Below are positions 25,841 to 35,624 of a stretch of 64,000 bases of DNA, in pieces; positions within the stretch are counted from its first letter, which is position 1, and each line of letters begins with the position of its first letter. Under the pieces are notes generated by a model that had not been told where the DNA came from, searched no databases, and was given only the letters and a program-made list of their open reading frames with translations. The position numbers and the translations under genes were made by a program. The stretch comes from Thermanaerothrix daxensis (GTDB taxonomy: Bacteria > Chloroflexota > Anaerolineae > Anaerolineales > Anaerolineaceae): positions 124,001 through 188,000 of the forward strand of contig NZ_LGKO01000002.1 in NCBI RefSeq assembly GCF_001306145.1, given 5' to 3'.

Positions 25841-27250
25841 TTAATCTGCCATATGGTGGATGATGGCATCGCCAAATTCGGAGCAGCGCACTTCGGTGGC
25901 ATCGGGCATTAAGCGGGCAAAATCATAAGTCACCGTGCGGGCTGAAATGGCGCCCTCCATTCCCTTGATAATCAGGTCTGCGGCTTCGTGCCAGCCTAGA
26001 TAGCGTAGCATCATCTCCCCCGAAAGAATCACCGAGCCCGGGTTGACTTTATCCAGGTCGGCGTATTTGGGGGCAGTGCCGTGGGTGGCCTCAAAGATGG
26101 CATGGCCACTCTCAAAGTTAATATTGGCACCGGGGGCGATGCCGATTCCGCCTACCTGTGCCGCCAGGGCATCGGAGAGGTAATCCCCATTCAGATTGGG
26201 GGTGGCTAGGACGTCGAAATCGCGTGGGCGGGTCAGCACGTGCTGGAAGGTTACATCGGCGATGGTATCTTTGATGAGCAGGAGGTGCTTCCATTTGCCG
26301 TCCCCATGGGTGGGCCAGAGGGTGGCCAGGGTGTTTTCAACTTCCGCTCGTATTGCTGCTTGCTGGTCAGGAGGGAGCATATCGTAGCCCGGTTCGATCA
26401 GGCGGGCATTCTCCTCGATGCTCAGATTGGGATTCTGCTCGCGGTTGGAAAGAATCCAGGCTTCGCGTTCGGTGACGATTTGGTGCCGAAACTCCCGCTT
26501 GGCCAGGGCGTACCCCCAGTCACGAAAGGCTCCCTCGGTGAATTTCATGATGTTGCCCTTATGCACCAGCGTCACACTGCGGCGGCGGTTTTCCAAAGCC
26601 CAGCGAATGGCGGCGCGCACCAAGCGCTCGGTACCCTGCACCGAGATGGGCTTGAGACTGAAGCCAGCGGTCTCTGGAAAGCGGATTTTGGCAAACTGAT
26701 CGGGGAAGTGCTCTCGCAAGAGGGCCTTAAAGCGCTCGGCGTCGGCGGTACCGTGCTGAAATTCGATCCCGGTGTAGATATCTTCAGTGTTTTCACGGAA
26801 AATGACCATATCTACCAGTTCGGGCTGGCGCACCGGCGAGGGAACGCCTTCGAAGTAGCGAACCGGACGCAAGCAGACGTAAAGATCAAGAGCCTTGCGC
26901 AGTGCCACATTCAGGGAGCGGATGCCGCCCCCGATGGGTGTGGTGAGCGGACCTTTGATCCCTACTCTGAATTCTTGAAAGGCTTGCAGGGTTTCATCCG
27001 GCAACCAGGTGTGGAACTGGCGGAAGGATTTCTCGCCGGCATACACTTCCATCCAGTAAATCTTGCGTCGGCCGCCGTAGGCGCGGGCAACGGCAGCATC
27101 AAAGACGCGCACGGCGGCGCGCCAGATATCCCGCCCTGTGCCATCTCCCTCCACATAGGGAATGATGGGGTTATCGGGAACGTGAAGTCGTCCTTCTGAG
27201 AATTGAATGGCTTCCCCGGCGGGGGGAACCTGAATCAATTGGTAGGCCAT
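25841..27250 (-). CDS. icd: Isocitrate dehydrogenase (NADP+)
   Basis: 469 aa, about 50 longer than E. coli Icd. Oxidative decarboxylation of isocitrate to 2-oxoglutarate. GDGTGRDIW near the N-terminus; S112 in [11 protein letters not shown] corresponds to the phosphorylated substrate-binding Ser of E. coli. The NADP-specifying Lys-Tyr pair is present in [17 protein letters not shown]. The extra length is an insert around residues 280-330 ([20 protein letters not shown] ... [15 protein letters not shown]). GGAGGAGGTGTC precedes ATG 27250. Confidence 0.95.
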   Translation of the reverse strand: MAYQLIQVPPAGEAIQFSEGRLHVPDNPIIPYVEGDGTGRDIWRAAVRVFDAAVARAYGGRRKIYWMEVYAGEKSFRQFHTWLPDETLQAFQEFRVGIKGPLTTPIGGGIRSLNVALRKALDLYVCLRPVRYFEGVPSPVRQPELVDMVIFRENTEDIYTGIEFQHGTADAERFKALLREHFPDQFAKIRFPETAGFSLKPISVQGTERLVRAAIRWALENRRRSVTLVHKGNIMKFTEGAFRDWGYALAKREFRHQIVTEREAWILSNREQNPNLSIEENARLIEPGYDMLPPDQQAAIRAEVENTLATLWPTHGDGKWKHLLLIKDTIADVTFQHVLTRPRDFDVLATPNLNGDYLSDALAAQVGGIGIAPGANINFESGHAIFEATHGTAPKYADLDKVNPGSVILSGEMMLRYLGWHEAADLIIKGMEGAISARTVTYDFARLMPDATEVRCSEFGDAIIHHMAD

Positions 27251-27282
27251 GACACCTCCTCCAAGCCGTGATTTAACCGCGG

Positions 27283-27291
27283 ATTATATCA
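27283..27291 (-). promoter_or_regulatory. Extended -10 promoter of icd
   Basis: TGATATAAT on the minus strand, i.e. TGn followed by perfect TATAAT, 32 nt upstream of the icd start. No good -35 is visible, as is usual for extended -10 promoters. Confidence 0.6.
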
Positions 27292-27419
27292 CGGCTGATT
27301 GGGTCAGATTAGCCCGTATTCGGTTGACCGGGGATGAAGCAACCGGAAAAGCCACCTGGGGAAGATGCGGGGCTCGTCGCACCCCATTCTGCTACCGGGT
27401 GGAGGTGCGCTCGGCACTT

Positions 27420-28619
27420 TTATAGTCGTTTCAGGAAGCGCTCAATGCGGCGCAGGGCTTCCTCGATCTTCTCGTAAGCGGTGGCATACGAGCAACGCAC
27501 AAAGCCCTCCCCACCGGCTCCAAATGCTGAACCGGGCACCACGGCAACGTGTTCTTCCTGGAGCAGGCGCTGGGCGAAGGTTTCATCATCCAACCCGGTC
27601 ACGCTGACCTTGGGAAAAGCGTAGAAGGCTCCCTTGGGTTCAAAGGTGGGCAGCCCCATGCGATTTAGTTCGCTGACGATCAGACGGCGTCGGCGGTCGT
27701 ATTCTTCAACCATCATCTGCACTGCCTCATCGCGGTCGTAAAGGGCCGTCAGTGCGGCAATCTGCGACATGGTCGGGGCCGACATCACCGTGTACTGGTG
27801 CACACGGAGCAGACCCTGCATCAGATGCTGGGGACCACAGGCATAGCCGATGCGCCAGCCGGTCATGGCGTAGTCTTTTGAGAATCCCCCCAGCAGGAGT
27901 GAGCGTCCTTTCATCCCTGGCAAGGAGGGGAAGCAGACGTGCTGATGACCCGCATAGACCAGGCGGTCGTAAATCTCATCTGAAATGACGATCAAATCGT
28001 GTTTCTCGGCCAGGCGGGCGATCTCCAGCAGGCGTTCACGGGTGGCGACGGCTCCGGTGGGGTTGTTGGGGAAGCCAATCAGGATGGCTTTGGTGCGCGG
28101 AGTAATGGCCGCCTCGATGGCTTGCGGGTTTACATCGAAGTTGTCTTCCATGCGGCAGGGAATTTCAATGGGTACCCCACCCGCCAGGTATACCTGGGCC
28201 TGGTAGGAGACAAAGCAGGGTGTGGGGATGATGACCTCATCACCCGGGTCAAGCAGGGCGGTGGCCGCCAGATAAAGAGCTTCCGACCCACCCACGGTAA
28301 TGATGATCTCGGTTTGGGGATCGTAACTCACGCCGTAAAGCCGTTCCAGATGGGCGGCCAGGGCCTGGCGCAATTCCAGGATGCCGGCATTAGAGGTGTA
28401 ATGGGTTTGACCACTGCGCAAGGCCTGAATACCCGCCTCAATCACCGAGGGGGGCGTATCAAAATCGGGTTCGCCGATGCCCAGGGAGATGACGTCTTTC
28501 ATGGTGGCGGCAATGTCAAAAAAGCGCCGAATGCCGGAGGGCTTGAGGCTGGCCACGCGCTGTGAGAGGTAGGTGGTGCGTGTAGAGGCGGTGGGAAAGG
28601 TGGAGGAAGTGGAAGACAT
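27420..28619 (-). CDS. Class I/II pyridoxal-phosphate aminotransferase
   Basis: 399 aa. Aspartate-aminotransferase-like fold type I enzyme: SLGIGEPDFDTPPSVIEAG, HYTSNAGILELRQALA, GGSEALYLAATALL, GFPNNPTGAVA, and the PLP-lysine in LLGGFSKDYAMTGWRIGY (about residues 242-259). FVRCSYATAYEKIEEAL closes the family pattern. Likely an aromatic or aspartate/alanine aminotransferase; substrate cannot be fixed. The 33-nt gap to the small gene upstream on the same strand could make it distal in that operon. Confidence 0.93.
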   Translation of the reverse strand: MSSTSSTFPTASTRTTYLSQRVASLKPSGIRRFFDIAATMKDVISLGIGEPDFDTPPSVIEAGIQALRSGQTHYTSNAGILELRQALAAHLERLYGVSYDPQTEIIITVGGSEALYLAATALLDPGDEVIIPTPCFVSYQAQVYLAGGVPIEIPCRMEDNFDVNPQAIEAAITPRTKAILIGFPNNPTGAVATRERLLEIARLAEKHDLIVISDEIYDRLVYAGHQHVCFPSLPGMKGRSLLLGGFSKDYAMTGWRIGYACGPQHLMQGLLRVHQYTVMSAPTMSQIAALTALYDRDEAVQMMVEEYDRRRRLIVSELNRMGLPTFEPKGAFYAFPKVSVTGLDDETFAQRLLQEEHVAVVPGSAFGAGGEGFVRCSYATAYEKIEEALRRIERFLKRL

Positions 28620-28652
28620 GGTGCTCTGGCTCCTTCTTACAATAATGAGATC

Positions 28653-28868
28653 TTATAACGGATTAACCCGCCACTCGTCGTAAAGTTCGCCGTAAAACAA
28701 CTCAAAACGCCGTCCATCGCGAACCCGAATGCGAAAACACTTTCCACCGGGGATGCGCCAACGCTCCTCGATGACGTCAACCTCCAGGCGTTCCCCTTCC
28801 CAATGAATGGCGATAGGGCGTTCGGCATATTCATAACCGGAATGACATTCCACCGGCTCGGGGTTCAT
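28653..28868 (-). CDS. Small conserved-looking protein coupled to the nucleotidyltransferase
   Basis: 71 aa from ATG 28868, which overlaps the upstream stop codon as ATGA. The sequence (YAERPIAIHWEGERLEVDVI, then WRIPGGKCFRIRV, RRFELFYGELYDEWRV) has the strand pattern of the small DUF6504-like proteins found in many Gram-positives and Chloroflexota, but I am not certain of the match. No Cys cluster, signal or membrane helix. The tight overlap and codon use argue it is expressed. Function unknown. Confidence 0.68.
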   Translation of the reverse strand: MNPEPVECHSGYEYAERPIAIHWEGERLEVDVIEERWRIPGGKCFRIRVRDGRRFELFYGELYDEWRVNPL

Positions 28869-29875
28869 CTCACCCATGCATCATCTCCCAGATTCGCGCG
28901 CTGGGCCGATCCCTCAACGCGCGTGCGTCGCCCCAGCAAGGAGGCTTTCAGCACGACCTCGCGTACCTGGGCTTCCTCATCTAAAATGCTATCGCTGATC
29001 ACGCACGACTCCAAAACGCACCCACGTCCCACCGATACGTGTGGCCCGACGACCACGTTTTGCAGGTGGGCTTCGGGGTGAACAAAGACTGGCGGGATCA
29101 CGGCCACGCCGGGGCGTTGCGCCACCTCGGCGCTGTTGTCATGCCCGTGTTCGAGCAAGTAGCGATTGGTTTCCAGCAGGGCATCGGGGATACCGGCATC
29201 CAGCCAGACCTCAACGGTCTGGGTGCGGAAGCGCGCGCCGCGCTCGAGAAGAATGTTGATGGCATCTACCAGGAAGAACTCATTGCGCAGTGCCAGTCCG
29301 CGCCGCATTTGCTCCTCAATGGCCTCTACCAGCGCCTCGCCGCTGCGGAAGTAGTAGAAGCCCACCACCACCAAATTGTTCGAGAGGTCTTGGGGCTTCT
29401 CAACCAGCCGGGTGACCCAGCCCTCGGCGTTGACCTCAGCCACGCCAAAGCGCCGTGGATCCGGCACCGGTTTCACCCAGGCGATCCCGTCTACATCGGT
29501 GTGTGAGAGGAAGGATAGATCGGTTTCAATGAGGGTATCGGAGAATGCCATCAGCACGGGGCCGTGCAAGAACTCGCGCGCCAGGTAGAGCGCATCTGAC
29601 TGTCCACGCATGACCTCCTGCACCACGTAGTGCACCTTCATGTCGGGGTGGTGCTGGCGCATGTGGGCTTCTACCGGCGCCTGCTGACCGGGACCTACGA
29701 TGAACACATACGTCACGGAATAGTGGGAAGGCACGGTATTGAATTGGGCCAGCACATAATCCAGAACGGTCTTACCCGCCAGAGGAAGAAGGGGCTTGGG
29801 TTTGTTCCAGGTGTGGGGGCGCATGCGAGTGCCGAAGCCGGCCATTGGGATGGTGATCGTGAGCGTCTGAGTCAA
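28865..29875 (-). CDS. Sugar-phosphate nucleotidyltransferase with left-handed beta-helix tail
   Basis: 336 aa from TTG 29875, chosen because GGAGG lies 5 nt upstream; a TTG at 29935 adds 20 low-complexity residues and has no site. N-terminal NTP-transferase domain: IPMAGFGTRMRPHTWNKPKPLL (nucleotide-binding loop with the signature GxGTRxxPxTxxxPK), FSDTL, WVKPVPDPRRFGVAEV, FYYFRSG, VEVWLDAG. The C-terminal hexapeptide-repeat-like section is AHLQNVVVGPHVSVGRGCVL. Glucose-1-phosphate thymidylyl/uridylyltransferase type; the precise sugar is open. Starts 57 nt after the P-type ATPase gene on the same strand. Confidence 0.88.
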   Translation of the reverse strand: MTQTLTITIPMAGFGTRMRPHTWNKPKPLLPLAGKTVLDYVLAQFNTVPSHYSVTYVFIVGPGQQAPVEAHMRQHHPDMKVHYVVQEVMRGQSDALYLAREFLHGPVLMAFSDTLIETDLSFLSHTDVDGIAWVKPVPDPRRFGVAEVNAEGWVTRLVEKPQDLSNNLVVVGFYYFRSGEALVEAIEEQMRRGLALRNEFFLVDAINILLERGARFRTQTVEVWLDAGIPDALLETNRYLLEHGHDNSAEVAQRPGVAVIPPVFVHPEAHLQNVVVGPHVSVGRGCVLESCVISDSILDEEAQVREVVLKASLLGRRTRVEGSAQRANLGDDAWVR

Positions 29876-29931
29876 GCCTGCCTCCAAAGATGAGGAATGA
29901 GAGGGATGTGTGTTAATTGTATCATTGCCGC

Positions 29932-32790
29932 TCAACGTTGTACCTTACGCATTCCTAACACTGCTTTGGTGATCTCGGCTACCACAGCAGGCAGAAAGAT
30001 CAGGGGCAAGATGAGTTTCCAGTGCTCCCAGGTGAGAGGAACCGTGGCAAAGATGGGGTTAAAGAAAGGCACATACACCACCATCAATAGCAGGGCCATC
30101 GAACTGAGTACCGCCAGGTTCATCCAGCGATTGCTGAAGACCCCGATTTTCAGCAGTGGGTAGCGCTCGGAGCGGGCGGTGTAGGCGCGCAGTAATTCCG
30201 AACTGGAGAGGGTGACAAACGCCAGTGTCCCTGCCAGGGTGGTGTCCTGGCGCAGGCCCAGGCTAAAAGCAAGCAGGGTGGCAGCGGTAATGGCAACCGT
30301 TTGCGCGGCTACCCCGATTTGCATGAACCGGTTGATAATGGGCTCCTTGGGGGGGCGAGGTGGGTGGTCCATGATATCGGGTTCGCCTTTCTCCGTGCCC
30401 AGCGCCAGCGCGGGCGCGCCATCGGTGATGAGATTGAGCCAGAGCAGTTGGATGGGCAGAAGCGGTGAGAGCACCCTTCCCGCCACGGGGAAGAGCCAGC
30501 GTCCAAAGGCAGTGGGAAGGAAGATGATAAATATTTCAGCCAGATTGCACGAGATAAGGTAATAAACGAATTTGCGGATGTTGCTGTAAATAATGCGCCC
30601 CTGCTCTACCGCGGCGACGATGCTGGCGTAATTATCGTCCATCAGTACCATGTCGGCGGTCTCTTTCGTAACATCTGTGCCGGTAATGCCCATGGCAATG
30701 CCAATGTCGGCCCGCTTGATCGCCGGAGCGTCGTTGACGCCGTCGCCGGTCATGGCTACGATTTCCTCATTAGCCTTGAGGGCTTCAACGATGCGCAATT
30801 TGTGTTGGGGCGAGACGCGTGCGAAAACATCCGTGCGCTGCACTTCATGTTGTAGGGTGGCATCGTCCATGGCATCCAGTTGCGCACCCGTCAGCACTTG
30901 ATGGTGCGGGTGCAGTAAACCGATGGCCTCAGCAATGGCGCGGGCTGTATTGGGGTAGTCGCCGGTGATCATGAGGGTGCGGATGCCGGCACGGGTGGCC
31001 TTCTGCAAAGCGGGGATCACCTCGGGGCGAGGCGGGTCAATCATTCCGATCAGGCCCACAAAGACCAGATCGTGCTCCAGGGCTTCAGGCTCGGTGTGCT
31101 CCGGCAGAGTGGGGACCACGCGGTAGGCCACACCCAAGACCCGCAATGCCTCGCGGGTCATGGCGTCATTGGCTTGCAAGATGCGCTGACGACTCGCTTC
31201 ATCCAGTGGTTGGGGCTGGTCGTAACGATCCTGGTAGTAGCGGCACAAGCGCAACACCTCATCGGGTGCCCCTTTGACGGTAATTACATGCACGTTAGGG
31301 GAGATCGTCTCATTAAAGGGGGAAGCATCATCAGCACGAGGGGCGCGCACGGCGTGGACGGTTACCATGCGTTTGCGCACCGAATCGAAGGGAATTTCGT
31401 CCTCGCGTGGGTAAGCCATCTGCAGTTGCTCTGGAAGCGCGCCGGCTTTGGCCGCTGCCACCAGCAGAGCGCCCTCGGTGGGATCGCCCACTACGCGGTA
31501 GGCATTTTCGCCGTTGTTGGGATTGACCTCAAGCACAGCATCATTGTTGAGAGCGCCGATCCACAGCGCGGTAAGGACGGCGGGGTACTCATTGAAATCA
31601 ACGGGTTGGCCGTTGATGGTGAATTCTCCTTCGGGCACATATCCCCTGCCGTTGATCTCGATGAAGGTCCCATCTACCCATAAGCGGGTGACGGTCATGG
31701 CGTTTTGAGTGAGCGTGCCGGTTTTATCTGAACAAATGACCGTGGCAGAGCCCAGTGTTTCTACCGAAGAGAGGCGGCGGATCAGCGCGTGGCGCCGGAT
31801 CATCTCACGCATACCCAGGGCCAGGCTGATCGTCACAATGGCCGGCAGACCTTCCGGTACGGCGGCAATCGCCAAACTGACTGCCACCATGAACATTTCC
31901 AGGATGTTGCCCCCTTGCAAGATGCCGGTGAGGAAAACCAGCCCACAAATGACCAGCGCAGCAATGCCCAGAGTCCGGCCCAGTTGATCCAGTTTGCGCT
32001 GCAAGGGGGTTTCTTCTTCTTCCATGCTCTGAAGCAGGGTGGCAATCATGCCTAGTTGGGTGCGCATTCCGGTGCTGACCACGACCCCGCGCCCGCGGCC
32101 ATACACCACCAGGGTGCCCATGAAAGCGGTATTCTTACGATCGCCAAGCGGTGCGTTTTCCTGGAGCAGGCTGGTCGCGTCCTTCTCGACTGCGATGGAT
32201 TCGCCCGTTAGTGCAGCCTCTTCAATGCGCAGGTTGATGGCTTCAAGCAGGCGCAGGTCAGCCGGGACGTAGTTGCCCGCTTCCAGAAAGACAATATCAC
32301 CGGGTACCAGATCACGTGCGGGGATGGTCTGGCGTCGTCCATCTCGCAAGACCTGGGCTTCCGGCGCTGCCAACTGGCGCAGGGCAGCCAGAGCCTGCTC
32401 GGCACGGCTCTCCTGGATCACCCCCAGCACAGCATTGAGGATCACAATGGCAATGATGGCCGCCGAATCTACCAGAGGCTCATGTTGTGAAATGCTGATG
32501 ATACCCGAGATCACCGCGGCCACGATGAGCAGGATAACCACAAAGCTCTTTAGTTGGGCAACGACCATCTGCAGGAAGGTACGACGCCTGGCTTCGGCCA
32601 GCTGGTTAGGCCCAAACTGCGCCAGACGGCGCGCCGCTTCTTCGGTGGTCAGCCCGCTCTCCAGGGGAGTGCGCAGGCGTCGAATGGTTTCATGTGCGTT
32701 GAGGGCGTGCCAGGCAATGTTTAGGTCAGCGGGTGGCAGCGATGAAGCCAGTGAAGGGGTGGGGGTGAGTGAATTAGCCGTCATGCGCAA
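29932..32790 (-). CDS. Cation-translocating P-type ATPase (calcium-pump type, P2)
   Basis: 952 aa, full length. All P-ATPase landmarks are present: TGES (residues about 195-198, actuator), PEGLPAIVTISLA (M4 ion-binding motif of Ca/SERCA-type pumps, about 312-324), phosphorylated D355 in SDKTGTLTQN, TGDYPNTA and TGDGVNDAPAIKRADIGIAMG. About ten membrane helices, N-terminal cation-ATPase domain HETIRRLRTPLESGLTTEEA. There are no N-terminal heavy-metal-binding domains. Likely exports Ca2+ (Mn2+ possible) from the cytoplasm. ATG 32790 and 32784 are alternative starts; GGAG is before the first. Confidence 0.95.
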   Translation of the reverse strand: MRMTANSLTPTPSLASSLPPADLNIAWHALNAHETIRRLRTPLESGLTTEEAARRLAQFGPNQLAEARRRTFLQMVVAQLKSFVVILLIVAAVISGIISISQHEPLVDSAAIIAIVILNAVLGVIQESRAEQALAALRQLAAPEAQVLRDGRRQTIPARDLVPGDIVFLEAGNYVPADLRLLEAINLRIEEAALTGESIAVEKDATSLLQENAPLGDRKNTAFMGTLVVYGRGRGVVVSTGMRTQLGMIATLLQSMEEEETPLQRKLDQLGRTLGIAALVICGLVFLTGILQGGNILEMFMVAVSLAIAAVPEGLPAIVTISLALGMREMIRRHALIRRLSSVETLGSATVICSDKTGTLTQNAMTVTRLWVDGTFIEINGRGYVPEGEFTINGQPVDFNEYPAVLTALWIGALNNDAVLEVNPNNGENAYRVVGDPTEGALLVAAAKAGALPEQLQMAYPREDEIPFDSVRKRMVTVHAVRAPRADDASPFNETISPNVHVITVKGAPDEVLRLCRYYQDRYDQPQPLDEASRQRILQANDAMTREALRVLGVAYRVVPTLPEHTEPEALEHDLVFVGLIGMIDPPRPEVIPALQKATRAGIRTLMITGDYPNTARAIAEAIGLLHPHHQVLTGAQLDAMDDATLQHEVQRTDVFARVSPQHKLRIVEALKANEEIVAMTGDGVNDAPAIKRADIGIAMGITGTDVTKETADMVLMDDNYASIVAAVEQGRIIYSNIRKFVYYLISCNLAEIFIIFLPTAFGRWLFPVAGRVLSPLLPIQLLWLNLITDGAPALALGTEKGEPDIMDHPPRPPKEPIINRFMQIGVAAQTVAITAATLLAFSLGLRQDTTLAGTLAFVTLSSSELLRAYTARSERYPLLKIGVFSNRWMNLAVLSSMALLLMVVYVPFFNPIFATVPLTWEHWKLILPLIFLPAVVAEITKAVLGMRKVQR

Positions 32791-32959
32791 TCTCCATGTC
32801 GTAATCGCTGAAGCAGGACAAAAGGAAGGCTTCCCTCAGGGAGGTAACCTGGGGCGCCCCAACGGTTAATTCTACTCTCATCTGCCGGGAATGAATACCA
32901 CCACCCCACCCGCTGTTGGTAGGGTTTCTCCCTATAAACGTTGTTGGGATTGAAGGAGG

Positions 32960-34282
32960 TCAGGCTTTTTCTCCTGCCACCTGCACCTTTGGTTCTGAGG
33001 GTTTGAGTTCCGGGCCAATATAAGTTCCGGGTTTGATCAAAGCGTCTTTGGGAATCACCACGATGCCATCACGCACCACCCAGCCATCTCCATCCAGGTC
33101 GGTACCGCGCGGGAAGGGGCGGATAATCACGCCACGCCCAATGCGGGCGTTCTTGTCAATAATTGCACCCGAGATTTCGCAGCCGGGTCCAATGCCGATG
33201 GGAATGATCCCCAGCATGGTTTCATCGTAATCCTCACAACCGACCTTCTCATAATAATCGGCCCCCATGAGCACGGTGTTCTCGATGCGCGCTCCGTTGC
33301 GGATGCGACTGCGCAGGCCGATGACCGAACGGCGGATCTCCGCGTTGCGAATGCAGCACCCCTCTGCCAGGAGCACGTTTTCCAGCACACTGCGCTCAAT
33401 GGTTGAACCGGGGAGAAAGCGAGGATGGGAATAAATGGGAAATTCTGGGTCGAAGAAGTTGAAGGGTGGATTCGGATCGGTCAAGGCAAGGTTGGTTTCA
33501 TAGAAGGAACGGATGGTTCCAATGTCTTCCCAGTAGCCATCGAAATCGTAGGAGTAGACATGATGATAATTAATGGCATAGGGAATGACCTCCCCGCCGA
33601 AATCATCGAATTCCGGATGCTCTTCCAGTAGTTTCACCAGCACTTCAGTGTTAAAGAGGTAAATGCCCATAGAGCCGATATAAGGGCGTTCGGGATCGTC
33701 GCGGCTCACCATTTCAGCCAGCAAGTCGGGGTCTTTGGGCTTTTCGGCAAAGCGCACAATGCGCCCGGTCAGGTCGCGCTTGAGAATGCCGAAGCGTGGG
33801 GCTTCGGAGGTGGGCACGGGTTTGACGGCCACGGTGATTTCAGCCCCGCTCTCCAGGTGCTGGCGGAACATGGGCGCGTAATTCATGCGGTAAAGGTGGT
33901 CACCGGCCAGGATGAGTACATACCGTGCTCGGGTGGCGCGGATTTCAAAGAGCTGTTTGCGCACTGCATCGGCTGTACCCTGGTACCAATCACTGCTGGA
34001 AAGGGTTTGTTCTGCCGCCCAAATCTGCACCCAGCCGCGATGGAAGTTATCGAATTGGTAAGTATTGGTGATGTGACGATGCAGAGAGACGGAGTTGTAC
34101 TGAGTGAGCACGGCAATGCGGAAAATGCCTGAGTTGATACAATTGCTAATGGGAATATCAATCAGGCGGTACTTGCCAGCAATGGGTACGGCCGGTTTGG
34201 AGCGCAGCAGGGTGAGCGGGAAAAGACGGGTACCCCGCCCGCCTCCCAAAATCACGGCTAAAACCTCATCTAATGCAGGCAT
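32960..34282 (-). CDS. glgC: Glucose-1-phosphate adenylyltransferase
   Basis: 440 aa. Makes ADP-glucose for glycogen. VILGGGRGTRLFPLTLLRSKPAVPI (nucleotide loop), the IPISNCINSGI block, ILAGDHLYRM, DFDGYWEDIGTI and the FAEKPKDPD loop with the glucose-1-P Lys. The C-terminal beta-helix (residues about 300-420) has the regulatory hexapeptide repeats and a long form as in plant/cyanobacterial-like GlgC. AAAAGGAGGCCCC before ATG 34282. A weak promoter (TTGTGC, 18 nt, TAAAAT at 34341-34312) is upstream. No other glg gene is in the window. Confidence 0.95.
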   Translation of the reverse strand: MPALDEVLAVILGGGRGTRLFPLTLLRSKPAVPIAGKYRLIDIPISNCINSGIFRIAVLTQYNSVSLHRHITNTYQFDNFHRGWVQIWAAEQTLSSSDWYQGTADAVRKQLFEIRATRARYVLILAGDHLYRMNYAPMFRQHLESGAEITVAVKPVPTSEAPRFGILKRDLTGRIVRFAEKPKDPDLLAEMVSRDDPERPYIGSMGIYLFNTEVLVKLLEEHPEFDDFGGEVIPYAINYHHVYSYDFDGYWEDIGTIRSFYETNLALTDPNPPFNFFDPEFPIYSHPRFLPGSTIERSVLENVLLAEGCCIRNAEIRRSVIGLRSRIRNGARIENTVLMGADYYEKVGCEDYDETMLGIIPIGIGPGCEISGAIIDKNARIGRGVIIRPFPRGTDLDGDGWVVRDGIVVIPKDALIKPGTYIGPELKPSEPKVQVAGEKA

Positions 34283-34360
34283 GGGGCCTCCTTTTCAAAC
34301 CGTTTAACCTTATTTTACAGATTTTTATCCCCCTAGCACAACCGGGTATGGGGCGATTTT

Positions 34361-34855
34361 TTATGTCAAATCGTTCCCGGCCGAGGGCGCAGTTGGGGTC
34401 TGGCGCGCTTCCAGTTCGGTAATCTGTGCCAGGCAAGCATCATCGGTGGGGTTGGGCTGATAGCGGGTTTGAAACCAGGTCGTGAGGATTTCCTTCGCCA
34501 CTGGCCAGGAGGTAAGGCGCAGCGACAAGCACAGCACGTTGGCATTGTTCCAAAGGCGGGCGCCCCGGGCCGTTTCGGCATCCACACACAGCGCGGCGCG
34601 AATGCCGGGTACCTTGTTGGCGGCGATGCTAACGCCGGTACCGGTCCAGCAAAATAAGATGCCCTCATCTGCCGCCCCGCTGACTACCGCTTCGGCTACG
34701 CGGCGGGCCACTGCGGGCCAATACGTCTCGGGTGTGGTGTAGCTTTCACCCACCGGAGGCCCATAATACGTGACCTGATGGCCTTCTGCCTCTAAGTACT
34801 TAAGCACCTCTTCAACCACGTAGATCCTTTCATCTGCTCCAACCGCCAGTTTCAT
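34361..34855 (-). CDS. RpiB/LacAB-type sugar-phosphate isomerase
   Basis: 164 aa. Ribose-5-phosphate isomerase B family: KLAVGADERIYVVEEVLKYLEAEGHQVTYYGP at the start, YWPAVARRVAEAV, and the active-site block ILFCWTGTGVSIAANKVPGIRAALC. The usual CGTGIG loop is altered to CWTGTG, with Trp next to the catalytic Cys. His of the classical D-H-x-G start is replaced (ADERIYVV), so activity may differ from housekeeping RpiB. AAGGAGGTCAAG is before ATG 34855. It points away from the next gene; the 52-nt gap (34856-34907) must hold both promoters. Confidence 0.85.
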   Translation of the reverse strand: MKLAVGADERIYVVEEVLKYLEAEGHQVTYYGPPVGESYTTPETYWPAVARRVAEAVVSGAADEGILFCWTGTGVSIAANKVPGIRAALCVDAETARGARLWNNANVLCLSLRLTSWPVAKEILTTWFQTRYQPNPTDDACLAQITELEARQTPTAPSAGNDLT

Positions 34856-34907
34856 CTTGACCTCCTTCTCGGCCTACGCTTAAAAAGTACGATAAAATAG
34901 GAGCGCT

Positions 34908-35504
34908 ATGCGCGAGATCCACCCGCGTCTTCTGGCAAGCGAACCCCTTCGTCGCTGTGACTGGCCGCAGTGCAAAGCGGCGTGTTGTGCCTACGGAGTA
35001 TGGCTGGATGAAGGCGAATGGCGGGAGATCCTCGCCCATGCGGCTTTAATCATACCGCATTTACCGCCGGGCTGGCGCGATCCGGCTCGCTGGTTGGATG
35101 GTCGTCGTGAGGCGGATGCCTTTGTGCCCAGCGGGTGGGTATTACATACACGGGTGCGACCCGATCCCGGCCACTATGCGGGGAGTGCGTGCGTATTCCT
35201 GCGCTCCGATTATAAATGTGCACTTCAGGTGGCGGGCGAAGCGGCGGGTCAGCACCCCTGGCGCTTTAAGCCCTTTTATTGCATTCTGCATCCGCTGGAC
35301 CTGGACGAAGATGGCCGTATCACGCTGGATGAGGCGGCGGCATTGGCTGAGGAGCCGGGCAGTTGCCTGCGCTGGGCAGACCAGGCGCAGCCTCTTTTAG
35401 ACCTCTTCGAGGAGGAACTGCGCTATTTGTTGGGGGATACGGCATACCAGAACCTGCGCACCCGGCTCAGCCCTAAGGAACACACGTCTGGATCAGAGGA
35501 TTAG
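34908..35504 (+). CDS. Cysteine-cluster protein (DUF3109/YkgJ-like)
   Basis: 198 aa. Cys pattern RRCDWPQCKAACC (residues about 17-28), then SACVFLRSDYKCAL, FYCILHPLDLDEDG and GSCLRWAD: a widely spaced set as in DUF3109/YkgJ-type putative zinc or Fe-S binding proteins. No reaction is known. No signal peptide. Cytoplasmic location is likely. Single gene between divergent rpiB-like and convergent permease genes. A TAAAAT box (34893-34898) is a few bases before the SD (AGGAGC). Confidence 0.78.
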   Translation: MREIHPRLLASEPLRRCDWPQCKAACCAYGVWLDEGEWREILAHAALIIPHLPPGWRDPARWLDGRREADAFVPSGWVLHTRVRPDPGHYAGSACVFLRSDYKCALQVAGEAAGQHPWRFKPFYCILHPLDLDEDGRITLDEAAALAEEPGSCLRWADQAQPLLDLFEEELRYLLGDTAYQNLRTRLSPKEHTSGSED

Positions 35505-35624
35505 CCCAGGGTTTGGCGGCGCAAATCCCACCCCTGATGGCTGCCCTTAAGGTTTGTGCGGCTGGAGTGGGCAGGAAGGAGCGGTTTTTTAGAGAGACTT
35601 TCTAAGAACGGGTGTTAGCCTCTT

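Noticed and set aside
26240-27199. 319-aa open frame opposite icd
   Set aside because: Pure antisense shadow of the well-matched isocitrate dehydrogenase; no start site, no domain.
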